64,000 bases of DNA from Eriocheir sinensis. Taxonomy: Eukaryota > Arthropoda > Malacostraca > Decapoda > Varunidae. Positions 46,167 through 61,328 of this stretch are shown here, one piece after another (positions within the stretch are counted from its first letter, which is position 1; every line of letters starts with the position of its first letter). The translations under genes were made by a program, and so were the position numbers. The notes under the pieces were generated by a model. It was not told the DNA's origin. It ran no database searches and saw only the letters and a program-made list of their open reading frames with translations. The DNA is taken from the NCBI RefSeq assembly GCF_024679095.1, contig NC_066577.1:2115971-2179970 (forward strand), given 5' to 3'.

Positions 46167-46267
46167 ATATATATATGTAATGGCCCGAAATGTACTACAA
46201 TTGTAATGGTATTTTTCCCCATGTAAATAGAGTTAACCTGGGGTGTTTGCGCAACCAGTTATATATG

Positions 46268-47442
<1,175 letters not shown>

Positions 47443-47449
47443 GTGAAAG

Positions 47450-49104
47450 TGTTAAAATCACCTGAGGGAACATCACAAGGTGACCCAATAGCCAAGGCTA
47501 TGTACGCCCTGGGCCTATCAGTCCTCCAAAATGAAATCGCGTTCGCAGAAACACGGGTGAAACAGGTGGCTTATGCGGATGACCTCTCAGGTGCTGGTAA
47601 AATCTCAGACTTAAAAGGGTGGTGGGACACTGTGAACACCGCCGGCCCTGAGATAGGATACATCCCTAACGCCACCAAGTCTGTCCTTATTGTCAAACCT
47701 GAACATTATGACCATGCCGCAGAAACTTTTAGAGGAAGTGGCGTCATTGTGACAAAAGACGGACAACGACACTTAGGTGCAGTGATCGGGACAGAGGTAT
47801 ATAAGAAGGAGTACGTGGGAGACAAAGTAGCTGAATGGGTGAAGGAAATAGAAGCTTTGTCTGCCATTGCCAAGACTGAGCCACACGCTGCCTATTCAGC
47901 GTACACCCACGGCATCCAACATCGGTGGACGTTCCTGATGCGCACCATCCCGGCATCAGTCCACTCCTCCGACCACTGGAAAATGCCGTCAAGAATGTTT
48001 TCTTGCCGGCGCTGGTGAAATCTCATGCTTTGGGGGAGGAAGAGAGGATATGCTAGCACTTCCCCAAGACTGGGTGGGATGGGGATCACCAACCCTGAGA
48101 AGCTGGCAGATAAGGAGAACCAAAACTCCATCAGCCTTACCAGGTCACTCATCAACAGGATCATCGCTCAGGAGGCAGAGGGCGAGATAGACCAAACAGA
48201 AATAAGAGATATTAAAAGAAAACTCTCAGAAGAAAGGCAACAGGCCCAAAAGACGAGCTGGACCGTCTTACACCACCTGTCCACAGAAATGGGTAGAAAA
48301 ATACACACAGCACAGGAGGCAGGCGCCTCTAACTGGCTAACGTCATTACCAATCAGAGCAAAGGGCTTCAGCCTCAACAAACAAGAATTTGTCGACGCCA
48401 TTGCTCTGAGATATGGCTGGCCGATTGAGGGACTGCCTGATCTCTGTGCATGTGGATCACCAAATGATGTCACCCACACCATGACATGTAAAAAAGGAGG
48501 CTTCGTCTGTATTCGACACGATGAAGTGAGGGATCTGACAGCCAGCATGCTTGGGGAGGTATGCCAAGACGTCACTACCGAGCCGGCACTGCTTCCCCTG
48601 GACGGCGAACACCTTCGGTACAGGACAGCCAATACCTCACAGGAGGCACGGGTTGATGTAAGTGCCCGCGGATTCTGGGTGCGCGGACAGCGGGCGTTCA
48701 CGGACATCCGCATATTCGACCCGATGGCTGCCTGTCACCGTGAGCTGCCCCTGCAAGCCGCCCACCACAGGAACGAGCAGGAGAAGACAAGGGCATACGG
48801 TGAAAGAATCCAACATGTGGATCAGGGCAGCTTCACCCCCCTCGTCTTCACCACATCCGGCGGGATGGGTCCCAGGGCCCAGTGCTTCTACACACGCCTC
48901 GCGGAACTAATCTCAGAAAAGAAGCAACAGCCAAGGAGCCACGTTATCGCCTGGATGAGGTGTCGCCTCTCGTTCTCCCTGCTCAGGTCGGCCATCCTAT
49001 GTCTCAGGGGCACCAGACACTCTGGCCCAAAAGCCACCACCATCTCCAATATGGACTATGAAGCCACAGTGGTGGAGAGTGACATTAGGGTGGGTCGGGA
49101 GTGA
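47450..49104 (+). pseudogene. 5'-truncated LINE: RT C-terminus, CCHC knuckle and PD-(D/E)XK-like endonuclease
   Basis: The frame starts within the RT: EGTSQGDPIAKAMYALG (motif B), QVAYADDLSGAG (motif C, intact), HLGAVIG and AKTEPHAAYSAYTHG. Near 47965-48050 two indels shift the frame and restore it, giving a stop at 48016. From 48025 (residue numbering from there): PRLGGMGITNP 14-24, a knuckle C141-x-C143-x7-H151-x3-C155, RHDEVRD 164-170, then RVD 209-211 and FTDIR 225-229. These fit a restriction-like nuclease core. The order RT, CCHC, RHD-x-V/I, D...DxR is that of R2/R4/NeSL-type LINEs with C-terminal endonucleases, known to be site-specific. R2-like is inferred from architecture. Confidence 0.8.
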
Positions 49105-49299
49105 CTTGAGTAGGGAAGGAAAGGGGGATCTAGACGTAATAGATGATAGGTGATTTAGTGTCAGGTAGTATTAGTGATATGGTTGGATGCCACAGACATT
49201 AGCGAACAGAGTTGGGGCTAATGACCTCCAAGCTATGGAGCCCTCCATGATTATGTGTCGGGAAAATAAACATGGGTGGAGGTATCATTTATGTTGTAT
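49105..49299 (+). other. Putative 3' untranslated region of the R2-like LINE
   Basis: About 195 bp between the ORF stop and the (TAG)n tract. It contains AATAAA at 49265-49270, a polyadenylation-signal match, but no A-tail follows. Confidence 0.5.
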
Positions 49300-49830
<531 letters not shown>

Positions 49831-49959
49831 TAGTAATAATAAGGCTTATAATAATAATTACAATAATAATAACGTAATAATCTTTGGCTTTTTTAACACA
49901 GTCATTCTTCATCATTTCTCATCATTCCACACTCCTCATGTCTTTCTTATTCTTCACTT

Positions 49960-50330
49960 TCCTCTCTTTTTCTCTTTTTCTTTTCTCTTCTCTCTTCTTA
50001 TTCTTTATCTTTCGTCACCATCTTCTCTCTTTTTCTTCTTCTCTCTCTTCTTATTCTTTATCTTTCGTCACCATCTTCTCTCTTTTTCTTCTTCTCTCTC
50101 TTCTTATTCTTTATCTTTCGTCACCATCTTCTCTCTTTTTCTTCTTCTCTCTCTTCTTATTCTTTATCTTTCGTCACCATCTTCTCTCTTTTTCTTCTTC
50201 TCTCTCTTCTTATTCTTTATCTTTCGTCACCATCTTCTCTCTTTTTCTTTTCTCTTCTCTCTTCTTATTCTTTATCTTTCGTCACCATCTTCTCTCTTTT
50301 TCTTCTTCTCTCTCTTCTTATTCCTCACCT
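49960..50330. repeat. 50-bp pyrimidine-rich minisatellite, about 7 copies
   Basis: Units of 50 bp hold TATTCTTTATCTTTCGTCAC and CATCTTCTCTCTTTTTCTTC. The strand is almost purely pyrimidine apart from GTCACCA. Overlapping open frames (181 and 405 codons) derive from it. Confidence 0.93.
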
Positions 50331-50436
50331 GGTCATCTTCATATCCTCTTTATAAAGACTTCCATCGCTTATGCTCCATTGCAAGATCTCTTTTTTCATC
50401 ATGACACGCAACACTTACACGAGGAATGACTCAGAC

Positions 50437-50990
<554 letters not shown>

Positions 50991-52340
50991 AAGGTTAACG
51001 TAGGGAAAAAACAGAACCGATTTAACTTAGAGTGACACAAATGGCAAAATAAAATCTGATCATCTAAAGGAAAAGAAAGATGTATATAAAAAAGTTAAGT
51101 TAGTGAAAAGAAAGATAGGTAGAAAGATATATTACTGAAAAGTGAAACCGATTATCTGTAAAGTAACAGAATCGGCAAAATACAAACTGCACAGAAGATA
51201 ATAAGATATCCATATAGAAATAAAAGGAAAAAGTAGTGAACAGTGAAATCAATTATACAAAGAATAACACAATTGGTAAACTAAAAGTAAACTAAAACGT
51301 GGGGACCAAAGGGAAAAGAATGACATAGAGAAGAAAGGTTAGATTAGTGAAAGATAAAACCGGTTATTACGTAGTAGAAAGAGAAAGGGACGAATTCGTT
51401 ACGCACAGAGATAGTGACGAAATAGCAACAAAACGACAACAAAAAACTGCGCATCTGAAGAAAAAAAGTGATAGTGGGATTGAAGAAAACAAGGTAAATA
51501 TGAGTAAAAAATCGAAGAGGCTTTTAGTAGATTGAAAAAAAAGAAATAATTATCCGTTGATCGAGTAACAAAATAGGAACAAAACAACAACAAAAAACTG
51601 CGCATCTGGAAGGGAAAAAGAGATAGAGGGATAGAAGATAAGTTAGTAAAAAATCGAAGAGGCTTTTAGTGAAATGAAAATATAGAAATGATAACCTTTT
51701 GATCGAGTAACAAAATAGGAACAAAACTACAACAAAAATTACGCATCTGAAGAGAAAAAGAGATAGAGGGATAGAAAAAAAGATAAAGTAGTAAAAAATA
51801 GAAGAGGCTTTTAGTAGAATGAAAGAAAATGGAAATAAATATCCGTCGGTCGAGTAACAAAATAGGAACAAAATAACAACTGCGCATCTGAAGGAAAAAA
51901 AAGTGATAGTGGACTAGAAGAAAAAAGTTAAATATGAATAAAAGAACAACACCTACGCATCTCAAGAAAAAAGTGAGAGAGGGATAAAAGAAAAAAAGGT
52001 ATATATGAGTAAAAAAACAAAGAGGCTTTTTAGTTGAATAAAAAAAATGGATGTAGTTAGCCGTGGATTGAATAACAAAATAAACAAAACAACAAAAAAT
52101 ACGAGACTGGAAGGGAAAAGAGATAGAGGGATAGAAAAAAAGATAAAGTAGTAAAAAGTAGAAGAGGCTTTTAGTAGAATGAAAAAATGGAAATAATAAT
52201 CCGTTGATCAAGAATAAAAACAACAACAAAACTACGCATTTGAAGGGAAAAACAGATAGAGAAATAGAAAAAAGGAAATTAGAGTGAAAAGTAGAAAAGC
52301 TTAACAGTATAATGAAAAAAATGGAACTCGCAAAAAAACA
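50991..52340. repeat. Degenerate A-rich tandem repeat, about 145-bp period
   Basis: The phrase CGAGTAACAAAATAGGAACA recurs at about 51562, 51704 and 51851. GCGCATCT(G)AAG, GATAGAGGGATAGAA and AGAGGCTTTTAGT phrases recur in the same order across 51360-52330. Earlier sequence (50991-51360) has looser copies. The plus strand is strongly A-rich and there is no supported gene. Confidence 0.8.
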
Positions 52341-52574
52341 CCAAAAACTGAAATGAAAAAAACGATGGAGTATAGAATAAAAAAAGATAAATTAGAGTGA
52401 AATATAGAACAGTTTATCAGCAGAAAGAGGAAGCAAAAAATGAAAAATATAGAGAAAGGAAAATGGTGAAAATAATAAAGACAAAACCGATTATACTTAG
52501 AGAGAAGGAATACTGGCGAGCGTGGATAAAGTGCGGCTACGGATTATATCAGAACACTTACGGATATATAAAAA

Positions 52575-52578
52575 TGGA

Positions 52579-52667
<89 letters not shown>
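52575..52667. repeat. (GA)n microsatellite
   Basis: About 90 bp of AG dinucleotide. Confidence 0.98.
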
Positions 52668-52670
<3 letters not shown>

Positions 52671-52778
52671 AGGGTTTGCTATTGTTTCTACGCGGTTGTT
52701 TGATCGTTTGTTTGTTTATTTTGTTGTTTGTTAACTCCGTGAATAATGAAATATAAAGTAGATGTATGGAATGGGGTA

Positions 52779-53720
<942 letters not shown>

Positions 53721-54140
53721 CTGTTGAACGATAAACTATAGGCTGCTGGATACACGAGTTTGTTTGTTTTTCTGTTTGGTTTATTAGGAGAAGAAATAGT
53801 AGTTGTTATTGTTTACTTATGAACGAAAAACTTACTTTACTTATCAACGGTAAACTATACGCTGCTGGATACACGAGTTTGTCTTTGTTTTCTTTTGTTT
53901 TACTTGTGGACGATAAACTATATAGGCTTCTGAACACACGAGTTTGTCTTTGTTTTCTTTTGTTTTACTTGTGGACGATAAACTATATAGGCTTCTGAAC
54001 ACACGAGTTTGTCTTTGTTTTTTGTTGTATTTGTGGACGATATGTTATATTGGATTCTGAGCTCACGAGTTTGTCTTTTTGTTTTTTGTTTTACTTGCGG
54101 ACGATAATTGATATAGGCATCTGGATACACGATTTTTTTT
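53721..54140. repeat. 65-bp degenerate minisatellite, about 6 copies
   Basis: Units carry GGACGATAAACTATATAGGC, TTCTGAACACACGAGTTTGT and CTTTGTTTTCTTTTGTTTTA. The two units at 53906 and 53971 are identical; the outer ones diverge. Echoes of ACACGAGTTTGT occur at 54277 and 54407. Confidence 0.9.
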
Positions 54141-54621
54141 TTGTTTTTCTGTTTGGTTTATAAAGAAAAGAAATACTAGCTTTTTTTTTTTGCTTATGAA
54201 TGGGAAAGAATATTCATCCGGTGATGAGTGTCGTTAGTTTTGTTATTGTTGTTGTTATTCATTTTCTTTAAATATGCACGAGTTTGTATTGTTTTCTGTT
54301 TGCTTTATAGAGAGAAGAAATATTCACATTTTACTTATAAACAAGAAATTTTGTTCGTCTAGTGATGGATATTGTTTGTTTATGTTGTTACTCGTTGTTA
54401 CATATACACGAGTTTGTTTAGTTCTTCTGTTTGGTTGTTGGAGCGTATTACAAGACGTCATACCTGAGAAGTTTCGGGTCCCTACAGAGTTCGGGAGAAT
54501 AATTCTGTAGGATCCAAAACTCCTCGGATTGGACTCTAATACGTCCCTAAAACCGACCTTGTAGTGACCTGAAGCTCCTCGGATTGGACTTCTAACACGT
54601 CCCCTAAACTGATCCTTTAGT
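54141..54621. other. Unassigned sequence left of duplication copy B
   Basis: A near-repeat of about 78 bp (CTCCTCGGATTGGACT at 54510 and 54572, each followed by TAATACGTCCCTAAA-like text) lies just before the duplication junction. No gene. Confidence 0.5.
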
Positions 54622-54667
54622 GACACCACAGGGATGAAGGAATGAAGATCATGGTTAACTCTTGCAT

Positions 54668-55145
54668 AAACCCCTAAACCTATCAACAGTGGTATTCCAC
54701 AGGGCTCTGTCCTATCACCCACTCTCTTCCTGTTATTCATCAATGATCTTCTTTCCATAACAAAACTGTCCTGTCCACTCATACGCTGATGACTCAACTC
54801 TGCATTATTCAACTTCTTTCAACAGAAGACCATCACAACAGGTAGTACATGACTCCAGACTGGAGGCTGCAGAACGCTTAACCTCAGACCTTGCTATCAT
54901 ATCCGATTGGGGCAGAAGGAACCTTGTGTCCTTCAATGCCTCAAAACTCAATTCTCCACCTATCAACTCGACACAATCTTCCAAACACCTATCCCCTATT
55001 CTTCGACAACACTCAGCTGTCACCTTCTTCAACACTAAACATCCTCGGTCTATCCTTAACTCAAAATCTTCACTGAAACTTCACATCTCCTCTCTCACTA
55101 ATTCAGCTTCCTCGAGGTTGGGCATTCTGTATCTTCTCCGCCAGG
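54668..55145 (+). pseudogene. Reverse transcriptase fragment in satellite, copy B
   Basis: Same fragment as 18255-18732, with the same satellite junctions. It is further broken by single-base indels: an extra A near 54763 (AACAAAACTG), and lost bases near 54944 and 55074. As a result motif B, motif C and the thumb fall in different frames, whereas copy A is open throughout. Confidence 0.85.
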
Positions 55146-55690
55146 GATGAAGGAATGAAGATGCTAGTTAACTCTGCATAAGGATTTGGACAGCACAAGG
55201 ATGAAGGAATAAAGATGCTGGTTAACTCTGCATAAGGGATTTGGACAGCACAGAGATGAAGGAATGAAGATGCTGGTTAACTGTTGCATAAAGGATTTGG
55301 ACAGCACAGAAATGAAGGAATGAAGATGCTGATTAACTCTTGCATAAGGATTTGGACAGCACAGGGATGAAAGAATGAAGATGCTGGTTAACTCTTGCAT
55401 AAGGATTTGGACAGCACAGGGATGAAGGAATGAAGATACTGGTTAACTCTGCATAAGAGATTTGGACAGTACAGGGATGAAGGAATGAAGATGCTGCTTA
55501 ACTCGTATATAACGAATTTGGATAGCATAGGGATGAAGGAATGAAGATGCTGGTTAACTCAGGCATAAGGGATTTGGACAGCACAGGAGGAAGGAATGAA
55601 GATGCTGGTTAACCTGGCATAAAGGATTTGGACAGCACAGGGATGAAGAAGCTGGTTAACTCTTGCATAAGGGATTTGGACAGCACAGGC
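55146..55690. repeat. 56-bp satellite (copy B)
   Basis: About 10 units matching 18733-19283 in order and private variants (ATACTGG, GCTTAACTC). One unit at 55495-55540 is strongly diverged (CGTATATAACGAATTTGGATAG). Confidence 0.92.
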
Positions 55691-56514
55691 CCAAGACCCA
55701 CGCCCACCTTTGAGTCCCGTGCGTCGCCCTGGGGAGGGGTCCCTGGGGCTCCTGAAGTGGTGTTCACCCCTGCTGGTCCAGGAAATGGGTGCAAGGGTCA
55801 CGGGCAAACCTGGGAAAGGAAGATCTGTTAGAGTTGTTTGTGGAAATAAGGAAAATATAAACCAATGGAAGAAAGATGAAAGCAAAACACAAGTAAGTTT
55901 CTCTTCTCTGTTCCTCAGTGAGTTTTTGGCAAAGACCTGAAGAAACGTGTCTGTCTGGTGTGCTCCTTGGTGTGGAGGACAACTCTGTGGAAGGAGGACA
56001 AGAAATGTGTGTGTCTGGTGTGCTCCTTGGTGTGGAGGACAACTCTGTGGAAGGAGGACAAGAAATGTTTCTGGTGTGCTCCTTGGTGTGGAGTACAACT
56101 CTGTGTAAGGAGGATCAAAAATAAGTGTTTCAATTCAATTAAATTTAATGTTATTGAACTGTATCCACTGATTAATTATCTTCAAAATACCTTTGACTTG
56201 CACAAAACATTTATTTCAATAGTTAAATCCTAGAGTGTGTACTCACCCGGCCACTGGCCACCAATACAAGGCTTGACAAACACCACTGGAGTGTTCCTGG
56301 TGTGCACGCCTTGCCCAGCTACATATTCTGCCTTCCTTTCCCTCGGGGCAGCAAACCTAACAAGCTCCGTCCATCACAGCTCCCAGGCCGGCAGTCTGCA
56401 CCAGTGGTCTCTGCTGGGCCGGGTTTCTTGTGGAGCGCAGGGAGACGTGACAAACCTTCACACAGCGTCTCCTTGATAATCCTGGTGATGGTCTGTTGTG
56501 GCGGCCCCAGTCAC
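55691..56514. repeat. 60-bp triplication and flanks (copy B)
   Basis: Three 60-bp units at about 55946-56115, the last shortened. The remainder is non-repetitive and matches 19284-20111. Confidence 0.85.
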
Positions 56515-56695
56515 TGCTGCTGCACTGTGCCGGGGCAAGGTGACAGAGTTGTCACCACTCTGGCTCGGGGCAGACGGCACTGTTCACTGTGGTGCTGCTT
56601 GTTGGCTGCTGCACTGTGCCGGGGCAAGGCGACAGAGTTGTCACCACTCTGGCTTGGGGCAGACGGCACTGTTCACTGTGGTGCAGCTTGTTGGT
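56515..56695. repeat. 90-bp minisatellite, 2 copies (copy B)
   Basis: Two units of the family that has five in copy A. Confidence 0.93.
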
Positions 56696-56800
56696 GCATC
56701 TCTCAGCAGTCAGCCACAACATGGTGCCAGTCCTCTCCAGGTGGTGTTGATGACTGGTTCCCCGTCACTGAGGTCCCACACAGCAGCACAACACGGCACC

Positions 56801-57349
56801 TCAGAAGTGGGTCTTCATGTGCTGGGCAATGTCCCCCTTCATCTTGAAGTGCTTCCCACACACGTCACACTTGAACTCTCTCAGGCCAGAGTGTCTGAAG
56901 GAGTGACGCTCCAGGGTTTGCTTCTCTCTGAACCTTTCTCCACATTCCAGACACTCATGAGGCCTTTCACCAGTGTGTGTGTAAGTGTGTACCTCGAGAT
57001 GGCTCTTCCTGATGAATGTGTCACCACAAACCTCACACTCATGAGGCCTTTTGCCAGTGTGTGTAAGGGTGTGTGTGTTGAGGTGACCCTTCCTACTGAA
57101 CCTTTTGCCACACTCTTGGCATTCATGAGGTCTTTCACCAGTGTGTGTAAGGGTGTGTCTGTTGAGGTCACTCTGGTATCTGAACCTTTTGCCACAGTCT
57201 TGGCATTCAAGGGCTCCTTCAGCAGAGTGTGTGGGTGTATTTGCTGAGGTCATCCTTCCCAGGGAGTCTTTCCCCACACGCTGGCCACTCATGGTTTCCC
57301 TCACCAGTGTGTGCAAGGCTGTGTCTGCTGAACTTGCTCCCAGTCTCAA
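56801..57349 (-). CDS. C2H2 zinc-finger protein frame, five intact fingers (copy B)
   Basis: 182 codons with five complete fingers: C49/C52/H65/H69, C77/C80/H93/H97, C105/C108/H121/H125, C133/C136/H149/H153 and C161/C164/H177/H181. Linkers are TGERPHE, TGKRPHE, TGERPHE and SGLREFK. All zinc ligands and the Phe and Leu core positions are present, and the frame stops right after the last finger (KTHF). Such proteins bind DNA in the nucleus; the target is unknown. The ATG lies in degraded finger sequence read in the wrong frame, so the true start or upstream exon is unknown. It may be a fragment of a longer gene, or a pseudogene with its C-terminal fingers still intact. Confidence 0.8.
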   Translation of the reverse strand: MRLGASSADTALHTLVRETMSGQRVGKDSLGRMTSANTPTHSAEGALECQDCGKRFRYQSDLNRHTLTHTGERPHECQECGKRFSRKGHLNTHTLTHTGKRPHECEVCGDTFIRKSHLEVHTYTHTGERPHECLECGERFREKQTLERHSFRHSGLREFKCDVCGKHFKMKGDIAQHMKTHF

Positions 57350-57405
57350 ATCTTGTCACACTCAAACTTTCCCTTTCCTTTGTGGCCGAAGGTGCCAGCA
57401 GCAAG
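57219..57405 (-). pseudogene. Two degraded upstream zinc fingers (copy B)
   Basis: KFECDK, then a shifted frame with FETGSKFSRHSLAHTGE and HEWPACGERLPGKDDLSKYTH. The second finger keeps one Cys (ACGE) that copy A has lost. The first Cys of that finger is Trp in both copies. The shift to the intact fingers near 57240 is shared with copy A, so it predates the duplication. Confidence 0.7.
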
Positions 57406-57540
57406 GTGGTGGTGGTGGTGGTGATATAGTTGCTGTTGTTGTTGTCAGTGGTGGTGGTGGTGGTGGTGATATACTTGCTGTTGTTGGTGGTGGTTATGTT
57501 GTTGTTGTTGTTGCTGTTGTTGTTGTTGGTGGTGGTTGTG
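57403..57540. repeat. Compound TGG/TTG array, short form (copy B)
   Basis: Only one full DNNNSNYI-type unit, against twelve in copy A, plus the variant NNSKYI end. The flanks are otherwise the same. Confidence 0.9.
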
Positions 57541-58430
57541 TTCTTCTGGTCCTCACAGCAGTGGCAGTGTTCCTGCTGGTCCCGCCACTCAGGCTGCTGC
57601 CCGGCCTTGCAGCCTCCCCTGCCCACCACTCCTGGGGTGAGGGTCTTGCAGGAACCTCAGGGAAGCTGCAGCGGGCGGCAAGGTTCCCCCGACGCCACAC
57701 TCAGGGACCAAGTGGCAGGCGAGGCGAGGGATGCACCAAGGGGTCCTGAGGTCAGCGGCAGCGTGGACGCAGCGAGCGCTGAGCACAGCGTCCGCCTCAG
57801 ACCCTCACTTGAGCAGCTGTCTCCTGGCACTGTACTCCTCCCAGCATGGCCAACACCACATCCTGGGGTGCAGGAGATGGGCCGTTAATGCCACGCCCTC
57901 TTCTGTCTAAGTGCCATCAGGTGCTCCAGTACTCTGCCCACTCCTGAGTGAAAAATGGAAAGGATTTAGTGACAGAAGAGTTTTGACGTTTCCTGCTGTT
58001 GGTCCCCAGGGAGGCAGCGAGGCGGCCTGCCCTCGCTGCCCCTCACTGGTGGCTCTGGTTGTTGACGGCAGAGGAGGAGGAGGAAGGGGGACAATTAGAG
58101 GAAGAGGCTGGTGATGATGGAGTGACATGCCAGACAGCCAAGCAGGAAAACAAGCAGGAACACTTCAGTGGCAGTTTTGTCTTAATGTTTTGATTACCGT
58201 CACATAGTAAACCTGCCCCCCTATGCTCGTGGGGGCAGGGCACACGGACCCCCGCCGCTGATCTCTAATACAACTGGATTGGTTAACTCCGTGCAAACCT
58301 TGAGGCCCTCAGCCGCCATCCTTGAATTCCCCGAGGCCGAGGTGTTGATATAACAATTCCAGCACCAACGCTTGCTGAGTGGCAGCAGGACGCGCTGAAG
58401 CACTTCATTATGAACTTATTGAATGTTTCA
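57541..58430. other. Conserved unassigned block (copy B)
   Basis: Nearly identical to 21896-22784, with a handful of substitutions. No recognised gene. Confidence 0.5.
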
Positions 58431-59291
58431 GCCCCCAACTACTGCCTCCCCTACCTGTGTGAAAACACTCCACACCCACCTCCACCCCTGCAGCCCCAAC
58501 CACTGCCTCCCTACCTGTGAGAAAACACCCACACCTGCCTCCACCCCTGCAGCCCCCAACTACTGCCTCCCCTACCTGTGTGAGAAAACACTCCACGCCC
58601 GCCTCCACCCCTGCAGCCCCCAACTACTGCCTCCCCTACCTGTGTGAGAAAACACTCCACACCTGCCTCCACCCCTGCCGCCCCAACTACTGCCTCCCCT
58701 ACCTGTGTGAGAAACACTCCACGCCCGCCTCCACCCCTGCAGCCCCAACTACTGCCTCCCTACCTGTGTGAAAACACTCCACGCCCGCCTCCACCCCTGC
58801 AGCCCCAACTACTGCCTCCTTCCTGTGTGAGAAAACACTCAACACCCCTCCACCCCTGCAGCCCCCAACTACTGCCTCCCCTACCTGTGTGAAAACACTC
58901 CACACCTGCCTCCACCCCTGCAGCCCCAACTACTGCCTCCCCTTCCTGTGTGAGAAAACACTCCACACCTGCCTCCACCCCTGCAGCCCCAACTACTGCC
59001 TCCCCTTCCTGTGTGAAAACACTCCACGCCCGCCTCCACCCCTGCAGCCCCAACTACTGCCTCCCCTTCCTGTGTGAAAACACTCCACACCGCCTCCACC
59101 CCTGCAGCCCCCAACTACTGCCTCCCTACCTGTGTGAGAAAACACTCCACGCCCGCCTCCACCCCTGCAGCCCCAACTACTGCCTCCCCTACCTGTGTGA
59201 AAACACTCCACACCTGCCTCCACCCCTGCAGCCCCCAACTACTGCCTCCCTACCTGTGTGAGAAAACTCCACGCCCGCCTCCACCCCTGCA
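58431..59291. repeat. 64-bp minisatellite, about 14 copies (copy B)
   Basis: Twice as long as in copy A. Many units are 61-63 bp through single-base losses in C-runs (CTCCCTACC for CTCCCCTACC) or loss of AG in GTGAGAAAA. Confidence 0.95.
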
Positions 59292-59986
59292 ACATTTTCC
59301 CGCAACACTGCGCCGGCAATTATACCCAAACTTGCAGTCTGACATTCACTGGAGATAATATAACATGGAAACACTGAGATGAATTGAGTTGACATGAATA
59401 TACCCTCCTGAGTGCAAGCCACCTCAACTATACCTGACCTGACCTGACCTGGCTTGCCCCGCTGCCAGAATACAATAAATGGAAGCACATCCCTTGACAC
59501 ATCCTCCCGGACACTATGCTGGAAATCACTGCCTCACACACGAGTGGTTCAGACGGCAAGCAACTCGGCCGTGTCTCGAGTGCCCAAAGTCCTTAATTTG
59601 CAGCGAGGGTAAACACTTCCCTGCTGCAGTTTCCTGTTTCCAGAGTTTTCTTCCACTTGATAGTTTTTTCAAGTTAAGGAGAGTGTTTTGAGGCGTTGTG
59701 CGTGTGAGTAATAACCGTAACATGGCCGTGACAATGGGGTCAAGACTGCCATTATTCACGCGCCAATATCTCATTTCCTACTTCATCTGCTGTCATACAT
59801 ATTTTCTCCTTAACTTTAAACCTCCCGGAAAACCACAGGAAAGAGTGAAGAGAAAGAAAAAGCAAGTGTGAAAAGAACCGTGAAATGTGTGTGTGATCCC
59901 GTGCAGCAGCAGGCGGCGTGACCCTCTGCCGCCAGTGACAACACCGGCACAGCGTGAAGCCTGCCACACGTATTACCGGAAAACAC
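59292..59986. other. Unassigned block (copy B)
   Basis: Matches 23231-23940 nearly base for base. It ends directly in the pentamer array. Confidence 0.5.
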
Positions 59987-61328
59987 TAAACCTGACCTGA
60001 CCTAACCAAACTAAATAAAACCTGACCTGACCTGACCAAACTAAATAAAACCTGACCTGACCTGACCAAACTAAATAAAACCTGACCTGACCTAACCAAA
60101 CTAAATAAAACCTGACCTGACCTAACCAAACTAAATCTAACCTGACCTGACCTGACCAAACTAAATAAAACCTGACCTGACCTAACCAAACTAAATAAAA
60201 CCTGACCTGACCTGACCAAACTAAATAAAACCTGACCTGACCTAACCAAACTAAATAAAACCTGACCTGACCTAACCAAACTAAATCTAGTGTAACCTGA
60301 CCTAAATAAACTAAATCTAAGCTGATCTGACCTGACCAAAGCAAATCTAGCGTAACCTGACCTAAATAAACTAAATCTAAGCTGATCTGACCTGACCAAA
60401 GCAAATCTAGTGTAACCTGACCTAAATAAACTAAATCTAAGCTGATCTGACCTGACCAAAGCAAATCTAGTGTAACCTGACCTAAATAAACTAAATCTAA
60501 GCTGATCTGACCTGACCAAAGCAAATCTAGTGTAACCTGACCTAAATAAACTAAATCTAGCCTAGCTTGACGATATCTGATCTAACCAATCTAAATCTAA
60601 CCTACTCTGACCTCACCAAATGAAATCCAGCATATAAACTAACTATATCCAGCATAACCTGACCTGGCCAAATGAACTCTAGCCTGACCTAACCAAATGA
60701 AATCCAGGATAACCTGACCTCACCAAATGAAATCCAGGATAACCTGACCTGGCCAAATGAAATCCAGGATAACCTGACCTCACCAAATGAAATCCAGGAT
60801 AACCTGACCTAACCAAATGAAATCCAGGATAACCTGACCTCACCAAATGAAATCCAGGATAACCTGACCTAACCAAATGAAATCCAGGATAACCTGACCT
60901 CACCAAATGAAATCCAGCATAACCTGACCTCACCAAATGAAATCCAGGATAACCTGACCTCACCAAATGAAATCCAGGATAACCTGACCTCACCAAATCA
61001 AATCCAGCATTACCTGACCTCACCAAATGAAATCCAGCATTACCTGACCTCACCAAATGAAATCCAGCCTAACCTGACCTCACCAAATGAAATCCAACCT
61101 AACCTGACCTCACCAAATCAAATCCAGCATAACCTGACCTCACCAAATGAAATCCAGGATAACCTGACCTAACCAAATGAAATCCAGGATAACCTGACCT
61201 CACCAAATGAAATCCAGGATAACCTGACCTCACCAAATGAAATCCAGCATAACCTGACCTCACCAAATGAAATCCAGGATAACCTGACCTCACCAAATGA
61301 AATCCAGCCTAACCTGACCTAACCTGAC
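59987..61328. repeat. Pentamer-derived satellite complex (copy B)
   Basis: Same three sub-arrays as copy A but shorter: 30-bp units 59987-60290, 60-bp units 60290-60560, and 30-bp AAATCCAGG units 60610-61328. The irregular units present in copy A at 24540-24800 are absent. Confidence 0.92.
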
